Positions 49,091-61,450 of a stretch of 64,000 bases of DNA are shown one piece after another. This stretch comes from Paralvinella palmiformis. Taxonomy: Eukaryota; Annelida; Polychaeta; Terebellida; Alvinellidae. The notes below the pieces were generated by a model that saw only the letters and a program-made list of their open reading frames with translations, searched no databases and was not told the DNA's origin. Location of the stretch: the NCBI GenBank assembly GCA_025642065.1, contig JAODUP010000904.1, forward strand, positions 88,802-152,801. Reading direction: 5' to 3'. Position 1 is the stretch's first letter; every line of letters begins with the position of its first letter. The position numbers were made by a program, and so were the translations under genes.

Positions 49091-49190
49091 ACTACAAAGG
49101 CGAAAGTAGTGCGACTACTACAAGACGAATTGCTCAGTGCGCCAATACTAAATGCTTTTAAATTCAGGCTGGACAGATTGGCAGCAGTAT
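49091..49190 (+). pseudogene. Short LINE C-terminal fragment
   Basis: The frame near 49150..49191 reads NAFKFRLDRLAAV and stop, like the SFKxRLD ending of LINE ORFs (compare SFKSRLD at 10060). Only this stub is visible. Confidence 0.3.
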
Positions 49191-49297
49191 AGATATAGCC
49201 AGCACACAGTACACGATGTCCATAATTTGAGTAAATCAAACTTCGAGAGGTCTCTCTACCTGATACAAGCGTTGTAGCCTAACCAAATCAGAAGCGG

Positions 49298-49335
<38 letters not shown>

Positions 49336-49340
49336 GTATG
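49298..49340. repeat. (AT)n(GTAT)n microsatellite
   Basis: About 26 bp of AT then four GTAT units. Confidence 0.9.
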
Positions 49341-49584
49341 AGAATATTGACAATAAGTTTGGCTGAAGAATGTCTCTTAAATCCAACAATATAGTTAGAG
49401 CAAAGTACCACAGGACGAGGCACAAAGATTAGGTAAAAAAACATTCACGCAAGCATATCACTAGTTTTCGTCTGTTCTGTATTTTCGTCCCAATAAACGA
49501 ATCTGTTAGTATTGATAACTTTTATTGTGTGAACGTTGCCTGCATCTTGACTATTTTTGGTGATTTAATTAATTTCAACAATCA

Positions 49585-49680
49585 ATATAATAATGGATGT
49601 TTATATAGCGCCAGAACCAGGTAACCCTGTTCCGAGGTGCTGTACAGTATTTCAATGCTATAAATGTATATCCATGCAAG
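49585..49680 (+). repeat. Fragment with TTATATAGCGCC opening
   Basis: ATGGATGTTTATATAGCGCC then AGGTGCTGTACAGTATTTCA, the same layout as the repeat at 19690. No coding content. Confidence 0.35.
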
Positions 49681-50345
49681 ACCGTTCTTTACTAATTTTA
49701 AACTGTAAAAGACCCTCGAACATCTGCTGTTTGAGACAACTCGTAGAGATTTTGTGACTCTGGCTAAGGTGAGCATCATTTACAGAAGTGTATATCGTGC
49801 CTGATTATTATCCTATTATTGTAGACATCTTATTATCTGTTGGAAATGACAGTTCCCATTAATAATTCGCGCTAAATAATGGCTAAATTGTGCCACATTA
49901 TTATTAAAATGAACTAGGACGAAAATATGGAACGATTTATCGAAGTGCCACAGTTTTCGTCCTGATGATGGTTTCGTTAACCATATTACTGCGCATGCCG
50001 TTGTTAGACAGCGTTACCATTCATATTTCAGTTACCGCAAACATTTTACAAGGAGGCCCATAATTAAATACCATTAAATTATTTCTATCAAATGTTGATG
50101 TGGATTGGTGGAAAGAAAACGCCAAAAACATTAGGTCTGATAAACATTTGTCCATTTTGTCATTAAATATTTTAATCTAGTTACATAGGCATTAATTTGA
50201 AGTATTATCAATTATTATGTACATTATTTTGTCATCCTTACTTTGTCAACATTTATGTTTCATGGGCATACATAGAGATCCGAGTGGTGTTTTATTTCAG
50301 GAATGCAAAATGCTGAAAGCAAACACGCATGTTGGCATCATAGAT

Positions 50346-50864
50346 CTATATCGAGTCTATTATTCTGTAGTCATGGAACCGGTGGTTGACATAGTGAGGT
50401 TGGGTCACATTTCCGCGTACAAGGTTGTCCAGTTCTTCCAGGATCCCTCTAATGAAGTCGCGTGTGTGCATCTCCATGCACTGCTCGTTGATGGGCATAT
50501 AATTCATTCCAGCTTGGAGGCGGCAGAACTCTGCAGAAGAAATAATAACATCTTGTTTCTTGGCCAATGTATCTCAGCAGTAATGTGACAAGAGTTTCTT
50601 CAGCCCACTCAAAACCTCACGAAAGAAGGGTGGCTGTGGTTACCAATTCCAAAACCCTTGAAAGTCAATTACTAAACATACCTTCCTGAAGGTCTTCAAA
50701 GTTATCTGGGACCACACTGGCACGGTGCAAAATGCCATATCATGCTCTAGTAATTCTGGGATATTCCCATTTGACCATAAGCGTGGGGATATGCTCAAGG
50801 CTGTTCCATCCTCAGTCTGCAAGTCCCCAATGTCTATAATCTTCAGAATTGCATCCATCATTTC
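50346..50864 (-). CDS. Two exon-like segments of an unrecognised minus-strand gene (tentative)
   Basis: Segment 1 (50682..50864) follows TTCTCAG, is 61 codons in one open phase and ends at AAG|GTATGT: it reads EMMDAILKIIDIGDLQTEDG, PRLWSNGNIPELLEHDM and VWSQITLKTFRK. Segment 2 (about 50400..50530) follows TCTGCAGAG and reads FCRLQAGMNYMPINEQCMEM then HTRDFIRGILEELDNL. The phase fits only if the acceptor is the second AG of GCAGAG. Composition is coding-like (amphipathic helices, few rare residues) but I do not recognise the family and see no start or stop exon. It may also be a relic. Confidence 0.3.
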
Positions 50865-50922
50865 CTGAGAATAAAGTATTGGCCGTGTCTCATCAGGTAG
50901 AAGCCTTGCCTCATACAAATGA

Positions 50923-51704
50923 CACCATGTCACAGCTCACCCAAGCTGATCCAGTCGAAGATGAGAATCCGAAGGTCTCCGAGGTTGTACTGTTTGACAT
51001 GGCTACTCTCACTGAGGAGAATCTGGATATCGAAGTTGATGAAAATGGGAACTTGTTTATCAACATTCCCCAAATTCCCAAATTATAAGTTGTAACGGAT
51101 GTCCCCAAAATGTGTGCAGTGCTGCCAGAAGATCAACAGTCTGATCCCGCTAATGTCTCTGATATGCAGACCGAAATAGTCTATACTGCTGCTCATTGAC
51201 ATATATGTGACATGGTGACAGAGTCACTACTGTTTGGTCATGCTAATGTCATCGACCTTCATGAACCATTACTCAAACCTCAGAATTCGACATTGATCAT
51301 TAAGGATAGAGACCATCTAGAAAACAATGATCCTCTTAAAGCTACATTACTATTTGATAGACTATTGAAGTTCCCCGAAACATTTAGAACAAATAATATA
51401 CCACAGTGCAAAGACCTGAAATATCCGAAAACACTTTCGACTTCTGAAATGATTACTTATCTACAGAAGAAGAAAGACAAAAAGATAGAAGAAACCAACC
51501 TTAAAGCACAGAAGATAATCATGAGGTTAAGAGAAGAATATAAAAAACACCTGGAGAAAAAATAATAAGGCGGAGACTAACAGAAGAGAGACGGAAGCTA
51601 GCTGAGCACAAACGAGCAATTAAAGAACACCAACTAACAGATAAACGAGGGATATACCAACGAGAAAATAAAACCTTATCTCCTGGCAGGTACGCCTGAC
51701 ATCG
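50923..51704 (+). pseudogene. Acidic plus coiled-coil ORF pieces, possibly pogo/Jerky-like transposase C-terminus
   Basis: An acidic piece (50923..51088; VLFDMATLTEENLDIEVDEN) is followed after stops by 51212..51565, reading LLFDRLLKFPETFRTNNIPQ, then LSTSEMITYLQKKKDKKIEE and a Lys/Glu-rich helix. The helix continues past a stop as RRRLTEERRKLAEHKRAIKE up to about 51704. A short proline/serine linker, then 'ALxYLQEK' and a charged coil, recalls the C-terminus of pogo-type DDE transposase-derived proteins. No DDE core is seen. Confidence 0.3.
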
Positions 51705-52189
51705 CATCGCATCCTCTTCCATTGCTTAGAATACAACCATATTAGAGAACAATATTACAATGCACCAACAGGTAAATAGCTGCAGGAGCATATTACCCCG
51801 GATACAATTTAAAATCTTCTAAGAGAACCTGGTCTTTTCCTTTTAATATAAATTGTTTAAACTCAGAACATTCAGTCAATATCGTAACCTTGAATTGTTA
51901 TTTGCTCCAGAGAAGCAGGTCTTGTATTTTAACAGAAACGTATTAAATTATCTCTAGTCAAAGCTAATAATTACTTATCACACTCTACATTTTAAGTACC
52001 TTTTGGAAGATTAAGAATCTAATTTTAGCTTTTCAATATCCTGATACATCTATATACCTACTGATTGTTTATAAATTTACCATTTCTTTTTTACAATATA
52101 CACATTTAGATTTTAACTTATACACAGCTTTTATCTACGACAATAATCTGGCTTATTAACCTTATTAAATTTTAACACTGTTTTATTTT

Positions 52190-52262
52190 CAAACATTCTA
52201 GGACACCGAATGGCCTAAATTGTTCCAATGCGTCATTAAACAACATTTATACATTCATCAGT
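52190..52262 (+). mobile_element. Retroelement tail fragment
   Basis: CTAGGACACCGAATGGCCTA then ATTGTTCCAATGCGTCATTA resembles 58209..58262 (TTAGGACACGGATTGGCCTA). It is probably the 3' end of a SINE or LINE. Confidence 0.4.
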
Positions 52263-53877
52263 CTCCTTTCATTTATTTGGGATATAAAATCCCGAACAAT
52301 CTTATCGGGAAATTAACAAATTATTAACATAGGCCAAATTCAATAGTCACACTGACCCTTTCTTTAAATTGTAGTTTCTTGAAACTGTTCAATTTGTTTG
52401 AACATCAAGATGATGCTATTCATGATTAATATTTTTCCGCATGAACACATTGTTGAAATTGTCTAGAATGATTTGAATTACGTCAACAGATAGTTAATGT
52501 AATTTTTGAGGAATTAGGGTGATTTGATCACATTTCTGAGTATTTATCACTATGCGAGCTGCACTATTCTGAATTCGCTGAAGGCGATTGATGTTATAAT
52601 GAGATGTGTCATATAACAGGGAGTTACAATAGTCTATACGAGATGTAACAAAGGCATGAACTACAGTTACAAGTGCTTACTGTGTCAAGAATGCTTTTAA
52701 ACAGTGGATGTTCTAATGATGCTATTAGGCAGCTCGGTATAGTGATTGACATGTTCATACATGTTAATACATTGGTAAAAAATAAGCCCTAGATTTCTTA
52801 CAGATCCATTAGGAGAAATCGAAGATGCACCCATCTGTAATGTTGTTGTCTTTCGGGATTTAACACCATGTGGTGATGCCAAATATATAATATTTGTTTT
52901 ATTATCACTTAGTTTTAGAATATTGTGAGTCATCCACACCCGAATATCACCAAGACAATGTTCTAAATTATTCAAGAAAAGGATAAATTTAACCCATTCT
53001 CAGCTGTGCGTCATCAGATTACAAGTGATATTTAACTCCATATCGCTGCACAATGATCCCAAGAGGACGGGTATAAATTGTGAAAACCAGAGGACCAAGA
53101 ACTGAATCCTGTGGTACACCAGATAACAAAAACTGAATGTCAGATAAAATACCATGAACATACACTCTCTGGGAGCATTGTTCCAGATAGAATCGAAACC
53201 ATTCAAGTACTTTACCTGATAGACCAAACATGTCTTTTAACCTAGAGAAAAGTGCATTATGGTCAACTGTATCAAATGCAGCAGACAGGTCCAGAAGAAC
53301 ATGTATTACTGGCTTACCTTGATTAATTGACATCATAATATAATTTTTCACCCTAACCAACGCTGTTTCAGTGCTGTGACCACTTTTATAGGCAGACTGT
53401 AGTGATTCATTAATTTTATTATTGATTAAATAATTGTTTAGCTAGAACGTAATTGTCCTTTCTATAACTTTATATAAACATGTAAGATTTGAAACAGGTC
53501 TGTAATTGTTTAGAATATTACAGTCCATAGTGTTTTTTTAATTAATGGTTTTACAAGGGCAGCTTTCCTGGATCTTAGGAAAACACCCAGAGATAATGAT
53601 GTATTAACTATATTTGTAATTAAGCTTATCATAACATCCAGAAACTCTTTCACAAGACATAAAGGCATAGGGTCAACTGCACAGATAGCATTAGATGACC
53701 TTTTCAGCAACTGTCTGATATCAGTCTCTGTAAAAGGGTCAAATGTATACATCCTGGACAGGGAGGACTCTTCTACCAATGACATGCCCTGTGATAAGGT
53801 GCTGGACGGGTAACTACTATGTATATTTAATATCTTTTGACAGAAGAAGTTATTAAAACAATGGGCCATGTCTTTAT

Positions 53878-53939
53878 CTGAGGTGAGAATAATTTTATCT
53901 AGAATTTTCTGAGGTGAGAATAATTTTATCTAGAATTTT
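53878..53939 (+). repeat. 31-bp perfect tandem duplication
   Basis: Two identical units starting CTGAGGTGAGAATAATTTTA at 53878 and 53909, inside the LINE relic. Confidence 0.95.
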
Positions 53940-53994
53940 ATTGACCTTGAACATTTCATAATGTACACACAAACTGGTTCTGATCAAAAGTTGC

Positions 53995-53997
<3 letters not shown>

Positions 53998-54038
<41 letters not shown>

Positions 54039-54062
54039 TACAAAAGTTATATAGCGCCCTAT
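53998..54062 (+). repeat. (AAT)n tract followed by TTATATAGCGCC motif
   Basis: Thirteen AAT units, then ATACAAAAGTTATATAGCGC. This may be a short-interspersed fragment inserted into the LINE. Confidence 0.7.
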
Positions 54063-55143
54063 ATAACAATACCTTCTATGCCTCTTTGGGGGTTGCATTT
54101 TCTTATTGTACCATAAAAGCATTAGTATTCTTGGTATTTTCTTTGTCCTTAAAGGTGGATGCTCATCTACAAAGTCACTCAATGTATTAATATAACGATC
54201 CACCAGATGATCCACAGCATCCGGTGTATCAAATACCAGGAAGATTAGCAAGAAAAGATTCCTTGTCAATCAACTTATCTTTTCTGTATAAAATAACTTT
54301 AGCTTAAACAGATTGTTTCTATAAAGATACATTAATGTTAATAAGGAAATGATCAGACAGCATGAAAGACACAGACACACCCTTAATCAAATTGTCATCA
54401 TCACAGGAGATGACAAGATCTAAGATGTGATCATGTCTGTGTGTTCTTTCTAGCATATGCTGCCTGAGATTGGCAGATCTAAGAATGTCAGCCAGTTGTT
54501 TGGTATCTGCAGTCCTCTGGCAATCCCAATGTATATTGAAATCACCTAAGATCAACAGATGGTCAATGTTGGTAGGAACAGAGTCAACAAATTCCGAAAA
54601 TTCCTTGAAGAAATCTGCTAGCTTTCAGGCCATTTTTCTTAGATTGGTAGATAATAGCTACACGAACAATTATCACCCCCGGAACAAAAGTCAGTAAATT
54701 GGTAATTTTTAAAAGACTTAGCATGAAAGCGCAAATGGGTTTCACGAATCCAATGATAGAATGAATATCCAGCGGGAGTAACATGACCAGCAATTATTTT
54801 CTGGTCTGAAATATTACCAGTCAGCCAAGTCTCTATAATCATCAGAATTATTACAGATCGACTAATAATTTATAAGACCAATACTTATATTTTGTACATC
54901 TGTGCTGTTATATGGTGTTATTGGCACATTGATCAAATTACTTGCATCAGACTCAAACTGCTTTCGATGCTTTCCCCTACGCGGGCACATCGCTAGGCAA
55001 ATGGTATTACCACTAAAGGGTCGTAAGGAAAACAATTGATCCCTAGTATAATTAATTATAATTATAGAAAGAAAATAAGTGATAATAAAAACATACACAA
55101 GCAAAAAACCGGGTTCTGAGTGGGCGATAATATGGGGCATCAA

Positions 55144-56203
55144 ATCATCAGTTAAAAAGAAAATACAAGAAATACCAAATAACTAAATGTAATCAACTTA
55201 AATATAAATTAAATCTATATTACATAATATGTATATAATTGACGATAATCGTTTCGTTTGCTAGACAATGAAGCCATTAGAAGTCATTACATAACAAATA
55301 ATTTATTACAATTTATTATGATCACAGAGATAAGACAATTCCTTCTTGGTTTTGTGTTTGCATTCAGTGATCAGATTTTTTTCCAAAAACAAATCATGCT
55401 GGTGACAAAATATTCAGTTCAAAACATGAAATAATTTTAGAAAAGCATTTTTATGTATTTAAGGATGTATTTAAAAAATCAAATACTTTATGAAAGGAAT
55501 TAAATACAATACAAATAATTTTCATCATGGAAAGTTCAAATACAAATAGAAATACTTTCAAAAATTATTTAAATACTTTCAAAATGAAAAAAAGGATTTG
55601 ATCCCATGTCTGGTTCAGTGGCGAATTGTGCAAACCTAGACTCTGGAGACAACACGTTATCTTCTAACTAACGTAGAACGATCACATCTGTGGCTGAGAC
55701 GTTGAAGCTTTTATCAGTGCGACGTAGCCGGTCGCATACAAGTGCGTTCTTTCCATCATACGACACGTTAATGTGCGAATTGCACATTCTGCAATACTCG
55801 AACCACACTCCCGCGACATGCAAAAACTCGTCATAATTGTTTTTCTGTGCAACAATTAACGAATCAAATCCTTTAAAACACAACACGTGGGTAAAAACAA
55901 CCAATCAGAAATTGAGTATGGCTGCAAGTCCAAACCTGTTTGTTTTGACTCAATGATTACATTGCAAACACGATTATCGGGAAATAAGATTACGCGGCAA
56001 ACATGATAACGAGACAAACAAGAACACGTCAGCTATAGCAGATAATCAGATACCGGATAGCGTTACCTACATTAGCGTAACGTCAAACAAGCTTGGACAC
56101 GTTTCCACGTTTCTGTTGACCCAATAAAACACACAAGACAATACATAGCCACAAATTAAATAAATGATTCCACACCAAGTTTGAGAGGATTAGATATGTT
56201 TTT
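55144..56203. other. No recognisable gene
   Basis: AT-rich. The minus-strand ORF at 55668..55904 shows no family motif. Confidence 0.35.
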
Positions 56204-58475
56204 TTGAAGCCAATATCTAAACATTCAGTATCTAGTAATTACATCATAATATTTCAAAAACAGAAAACCAGAATTGAACGAAACTCACATAATTCGATTA
56301 ATAGTGAACTCTACAACAAACATTTCTCATTGAGAAAACCGGAAGATTCTCTTCAGAAAGCACATGATGCAACTGAAGGACCAGGTGAAACTCATTATAA
56401 AATATTAAAACATTTGCCAAATACATCACTGCAAAGTTTTTGGTTATTTACAATGAGGTATGTGAGACGGGCCAATTTCCAGCTAATTAGAAAGAAACAA
56501 CCGTCATACCTATTCCGTGTATTATTATGTGAACAACATGTGGTTTTGCCGTATATCCAGCCAATTGTTATTAACTAAACCTCACCTACAATAATAAATA
56601 TTCTGCGGTGCCTTATATGGCAATGCATATATTATCAATACATTCCGGAACCAGGAAAAGATCAAACAAATCCATCCAAATATCGCTCTACTGTCAGTTG
56701 TATTTGTAATACAATGGAATGCATGGATGGCAAGGTATGGTGTTTAGAGACAAATGCTTTACTGACAGTGTACCAAATTAGCTTCAGAAAAAGCAATCAA
56801 CTATCGATAAAATTATTAGATTGGAGCTTGATGCTCGAGAAGTATTTATAAAAAGGGTAACACAGTATTTGATTATTTAAAGAAGGCATATCATACAACA
56901 TGGAAGCAAGGCATCATGAGAAAGTTCCATGACGCGGGGTTCAGAGGTCGGTTGCCATTTTTCATATCCAACTGACTGAAATTTGAAAATTATCCGTTAA
57001 AATATCAGATTTATACGATCAAGAAGAGGTTATGCACCAAGACAGCATTTTATCAGTAGCACTACGTAGTGTGAAAATAAATGGCATAGTAAAACATAGA
57101 TACCCGGCATTGTCTGTTCTCTTCATGTTGACGACTGTGTTGTATCCTACAAGTTGCACATTGCAACAAATGTTATTCCCGCAATGTAGATTCCCATTAT
57201 TCAATGCTATCTTCATACCGCCATTAAACAGACACAAGCTCAAATTAATTCATTACACAATTTGAAGAAATTAAACATGAATATGGCACATTCAAATTTA
57301 TTTACATTGATTATTCAAAGAATGAAAACCAATTTGGATCTGCTGCTGTAATGGGAACAGGCTCTTTGACAGAACGTCTAACTGATGAAGCTTCGATTTT
57401 CTCAGTTGAGCTTCGAACCATTTTACTGGGCTTTGAATATATAAATAGATCAATGCATAATATATTTGTCATTTACACTGATTGATTATCCAGCCTCCAA
57501 GCAATTGGTAGTCTAAAACTGGATAATATTATTATTTCGAAATGGCATTGATAGAAATGGAAAAACAGATGCTGCTGCTAAACGAGCGTTTCAACTAAAT
57601 GCTTAAAGAAAAGAAATTACCCTAATGAGATTTTAGACAGACAATAAAGTCTCAACACCTAAAACAAATGGGAGCAACTTTGGAATGATCAATATATTAC
57701 ATTCTGTCAAAGCAGACTTTGGAGAATGGCTCACTGAGTACCTAAAAAAGGAATTAGTTTATCCAATGCACACATAGGGCATTCCTATATTACACACATG
57801 TATATATTTACAGGCAGGATCTCCCGTTTTGTATTTCATGCCATCAAATTCTAACAGTGGAACACACAATCGTACACTGTATTGAAAGTGATGACATTAG
57901 GAATGCATTATTCAATGTTTCTACTTTAGAAGATCATTGTATAGATATTAATCCAAAAGTAATAATTTGATTTTTACGAGAAGCTGGTCATTGCTACTTG
58001 TTTGAACGTAGACTGTTCATAAGTTTAATTGTGTATTGATGGAAGCTAGTCTTGGTTTTATTGGAATGTATCCGTGCACATTGATTGCAAGAGAAATACT
58101 TTTAAAATAATATGTTCATAGCCTTAATTGAGACCTTTGTCTATTTTTGGTACACATTAGCCTTTTGTGACGATGTACCGGAAAACCAGTCATTCATTCT
58201 CAAAACGTTTTAGGACACGGATTGGCCTAAATTGTGTCAATGTGCCATAAAACAAGATTCATCCACCTATCCTTCATGTGTTTAATTGTGTATTGGTGGA
58301 AGCTAGTCTTCGTTATTTTTTATTGGATTGTCTCCTTGCACACTGTTTGGAAAAGAAGTATGTTTGTAATATAATATGCTATAGTCTTAATGTAGACCAT
58401 TATCTACTTTAGGCAAAACTTGCATTTTGTGCCGATTTGCCGTAAAACCAGATTCATTCATTCATTCATTCATTT
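56204..58475 (+). pseudogene. Decayed I-clade (Nimb-like) LINE with RNase H domain
   Basis: RT entry block: HDATEGPGETHYKILKHLPN (56384..). A decayed RT follows, with KKAYHTTWKQGIMRKFHDAG near 56880..56940 (family: FDLEKAYDTTWKYGI) and GFRGRLPFFIS. Then comes an RNase H domain: FIYIDYSKNENQFGSAAVMG, EASIFSVELRTILLGFEYIN and NIFVIYTD with LSSLQAIGSL after a stop (57295..57520). A C-terminal HQILTVEHTIVHCIESDDI and FNVSTLEDH segment is at about 57840..57960. RNase H downstream of RT, with these motifs, identifies the I group (Nimb elements of molluscs). The 3' UTR occurs twice (58015..58205 and 58262..58475) and ends in (ATTC)n. Confidence 0.8.
58206..58262 (+). mobile_element. Retroelement tail fragment between duplicated LINE 3' UTRs
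   Basis: CGTTTTAGGACACGGATTGG and GTCAATGTGCCATAAAACAA, similar to 52190..52262; it lies exactly between the two 3' UTR copies. Confidence 0.45.
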
Positions 58476-59349
58476 AAAAGGACTCAATACATTTAGAATT
58501 ATTTGTAGAAATTCTTTGATGAACCCTATGTTTTAATAACATATTATCAAAGGTTTCATGGTCTATGTTATCACCACTCACTATATCTTCTGCAATAACG
58601 GTATTATTATTATTCAGCATTTCAGCTACATCTGATTTGTCATCAAGTGGCGAGCAGTCGTATGCACGTTGATTCACCGTCACATTCACAGTTTTAAATA
58701 CAAGCAATTACAATATAAGAATTTTATTAATTCCATTAATATATATATATATAAACTGTATGCAATAAAAATAAGCAACCCTCATTTGTCAGACAATAAC
58801 TGATATCAACGAGATGATTACTGGATGTCAGCAATGAAAGTTGTTCTCATGTAAAACCAATCTGACTTAACGACGAGATGGCTGCCAACGGGAAGTAAAT
58901 GACTTCCGATGAGATTTCCAACGAGACGATGATGACTTACGATGAGACGAGAATGAATTTGTGTGTATATGACTCTCTTTCTATCTCTCTCTCTGTGTGT
59001 GTGTGTTTTTCTGTTTGTGTAGTCTCTCTCTGTGTGTGTCAACCATTCTCTCAAATATCGACTAAATAATTTAGTACATGTATCACTCGTTTATTGCTTA
59101 ATCAGTACATGAAACCTATAATAACACAATTAACACTAATGATGCTTTAGCAAACAAAAATGAGAATAAATTAGTGACAATACACACATTATCGCATTTT
59201 TACAGCAACTTACTTAATACTACAAGGGAAAAATATGACAGATGTTTCTATAGATATTCAGTAATTTAAATACACTAATTCCACAACTCTTTGGATAACC
59301 ACACCATCACAAGCAAGAAAATAAGTTTCTTGGTGTAATGGTCAATAAT
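58476..59349. other. No recognisable gene
   Basis: Includes a short (AT)n near 58739..58753 and CT/GT-rich tracts at 58970..59040. The 77-codon minus-strand ORF at 58474..58707 has no family motif. Confidence 0.35.
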
Positions 59350-59415
59350 TCAATTCAAGTTTCACCTTGCCTTCAGCACCATCTAATTTGAAAGGTGGCA
59401 GTAGCAATGCTCTGG
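59349..59415 (-). CDS. Possible terminal coding exon of a minus-strand gene
   Basis: After a good acceptor (TTCTTATTTCCAG) the minus strand reads ALLLPPFKLDGAEGKVKLEL, then NY and TGA. The peptide looks like a genuine C-terminus. It is phase-compatible with the segment at 60409..60541 in one frame (there reading TQQTSLADSGGHEIR), though that frame has a stop further up. Unrecognised. Confidence 0.3.
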
Positions 59416-60408
59416 AAATAAGAAAGGGTGCCTACCATATCATGACATCAACTACATTCAATCTAGGTTTTCCTATGGCAAAACCCTTACAGTAATTAAT
59501 ACACATTTGAGCACAAACATACTAAGACTAGGCTCATAGACTTCTAGCCTTCATTACGATATATGTGATTTAGCTCGGTTTTATTTAATACCTGGTGGCC
59601 ATCTTGAAATTAAGATTTCGTATTGTTGTCAGTGATAACAACTTAATCACCCATTCCTTCATTACGTGGCATTTAACATCAAAATTGACATATATTGAAA
59701 TAAAGACCTTTATTCAAAGTTAAAATAAGATGTAACTCTTTTTCATAACTACTATACTAAACAATAATTGTCAATACGAATTCTTTTTATAAGAATAATC
59801 TGGTAGGAATAGTCTACAAGTATTAACTCATCAGTAGTTTTACCATAGACATAGATCCACATACATTTAGCAATTAATTGCCACAAGTTTACAGACTTAA
59901 CAAAGCGTGGTGGTTCTGTTGACAAACACCTTTGTCTCAAAATTCAATAAACACAAACACCGCAGTGGGTTTTTACAAACTGGTATTCATAATAGGTATA
60001 TAACAGATTATGTATAACAGATAACACAGCCCACCAGTACATATCAACACGTCTCAGCGAATGGAGTAAAATAAGGGAGCTCGGGTGGCCATGGGATTAT
60101 GCACTCGGCAAGTGCAGATATTACTGAGCTTGCTGACAATTTCGGTCGTGAAGACCGCTAGAGCGCAGTCAAAGCCATACCAGGAACACTATCACACCAT
60201 TCATTTATTCCTTTTGGCAAACACAAATTCAAATTAAAAGACTTTATGTGATCGTATATAAAATACCGTTTCACTAATATCTATAGTACAGGAGTGCAGG
60301 ACCATATATCAGGACAGCATGTAGCTTACATGTGTGGGTTGGATTAGGAGTTATTTCTGAATGTTCTAATGAAAACAAAGATGGGAATATTTATTACATG
60401 AGATGTAC

Positions 60409-60541
60409 CTTATTTCGTGGCCACCAGAGTCCGCAAGGGATGTTTGTTGGGTGCCATTCACTGATGTAGTGTGGATCATCATTGTTCATGAAATTCACAG
60501 CAGGGAATGTAGATAATATAAGTTAGCATCCTCCAATGCTT
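60409..60541 (-). CDS. Possible internal exon of a minus-strand gene or exon relic
   Basis: 133 bp between TTTTTTAG and AG|GTACAT on the minus strand. One frame reads FPAVNFMNNDDPHYISEWHP and TNIPCGLWWPRNK, which looks protein-like, but an upstream stop (TAA) lies within the exon in that frame; a second frame starts ALEDANLYYLHSLL. The mixture suggests a frameshifted relic. No family recognised. Confidence 0.25.
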
Positions 60542-61430
60542 CTAAAAAATGGATAATTTGGCAAATTAGTCAAACACATATACCGGTATTATAACTACAA
60601 AGGCCTACCACGCATTCACATTTAACTTTAAACAACATTGCGTGACATTTTTATACGTAGGATTCTATAACTAAACCATTTTATTTCTCATGTGAGGCAC
60701 ATCATTATTTGGATAACGAGTATCAAATATTGTATAATCATTGTAACTCAGCTGTTAATAAATTGATAAAATATGCAATAACTGTGTTTGTTCTCTATTT
60801 GTAAATGGATGTTTTTTAATTACGTAGGCCTACCCGTCTCGAGGGGCATTAAGATATACGTTTAAATCTAGCTGCTATGGTGTATATGCAAGCAACCACC
60901 CCATCACTTATAAAATCGCTTTTAAACACATACAAGTTATTACTAAATGTGTCCAACTAGTTTTGCATATGAAAAGTGTAAGTTTCAATGTTTGTTTTGG
61001 AAAATCATAACTATATGAAGTACTTTTAATCAGAAACAGAAATTGTGAGAACATGCAGTTAACATGCGTATGAGACCACACTCAAAGTACCAAAGGTATC
61101 AATAATTTTAACATGGCCAACTGTTTCACCAATTATCGTACAGGTGACAAAGTAAATGCTCAAAATTAACTGTTAGAGCTACATATAAATAATGTACCAT
61201 TTATATGTGAGGTTTATATATCTATTCAAACAATGAGATATAGACATTTACAATAACAATGTCTACTCGATTTTGCCTGTCGTGAAGCAAAAACGGAGGT
61301 CATACCCCTTTGTTTTAGGGGCCTATACCTTTATATTCAAAATGTTGTTCTGGGCTGTTTTAAATCGAATAATCGTATAGATAAGATTACCAGCTGGGCC
61401 CTTATTATATATGAACATTTCAAATTTTAG
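60542..61430. other. No recognisable gene
   Basis: AT-rich spacer; 59416..60408 is similar, apart from a decayed GGAGCTCGGGTGGCCATGGG near 60075 that may be a SINE family 2 head. Confidence 0.35.
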
Positions 61431-61450
61431 ATTATCCAGTATTAACAAGG
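61431..61450 (+). other. Possible non-coding exon (5' UTR) upstream of the signal-peptide exon
   Basis: A 20-base segment lies between TTTTAG and a near-ideal donor AAG|GTGAGT. It would fit a leader exon for the ATG at 61761, but it is very short. Confidence 0.2.

Larger units (their letters stand above)
52340..55143 (-). pseudogene. Long decayed CR1/L2-like LINE (endonuclease plus reverse transcriptase)
   Basis: Order on the minus strand: a basic start (CPRRGKHRKQFESDASNL, 55143..), apurinic endonuclease start ETWLTGNISDQKIIAG with GYSFYHW (54842..), GDFNIHWD and LDLVISCDDDN (54555..54319), a linker (AVDPMPLCLVKEFLD, 53869..53510), RT core VIHVLLDLSAAFDTVDHNAL with LSGVPQDSVLGPL (53360..53019), thumb region SDNKTNIIYLASP and VRNLGLIF (52975..52697), and finally HAFVTSRIDYCNSLLYD near 52650..52550. 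The catalytic F-A-D-D block is lost. At 53998..54036 an (AAT)n tract plus GTTATATAGCGCCC interrupts the element. Confidence 0.85.
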
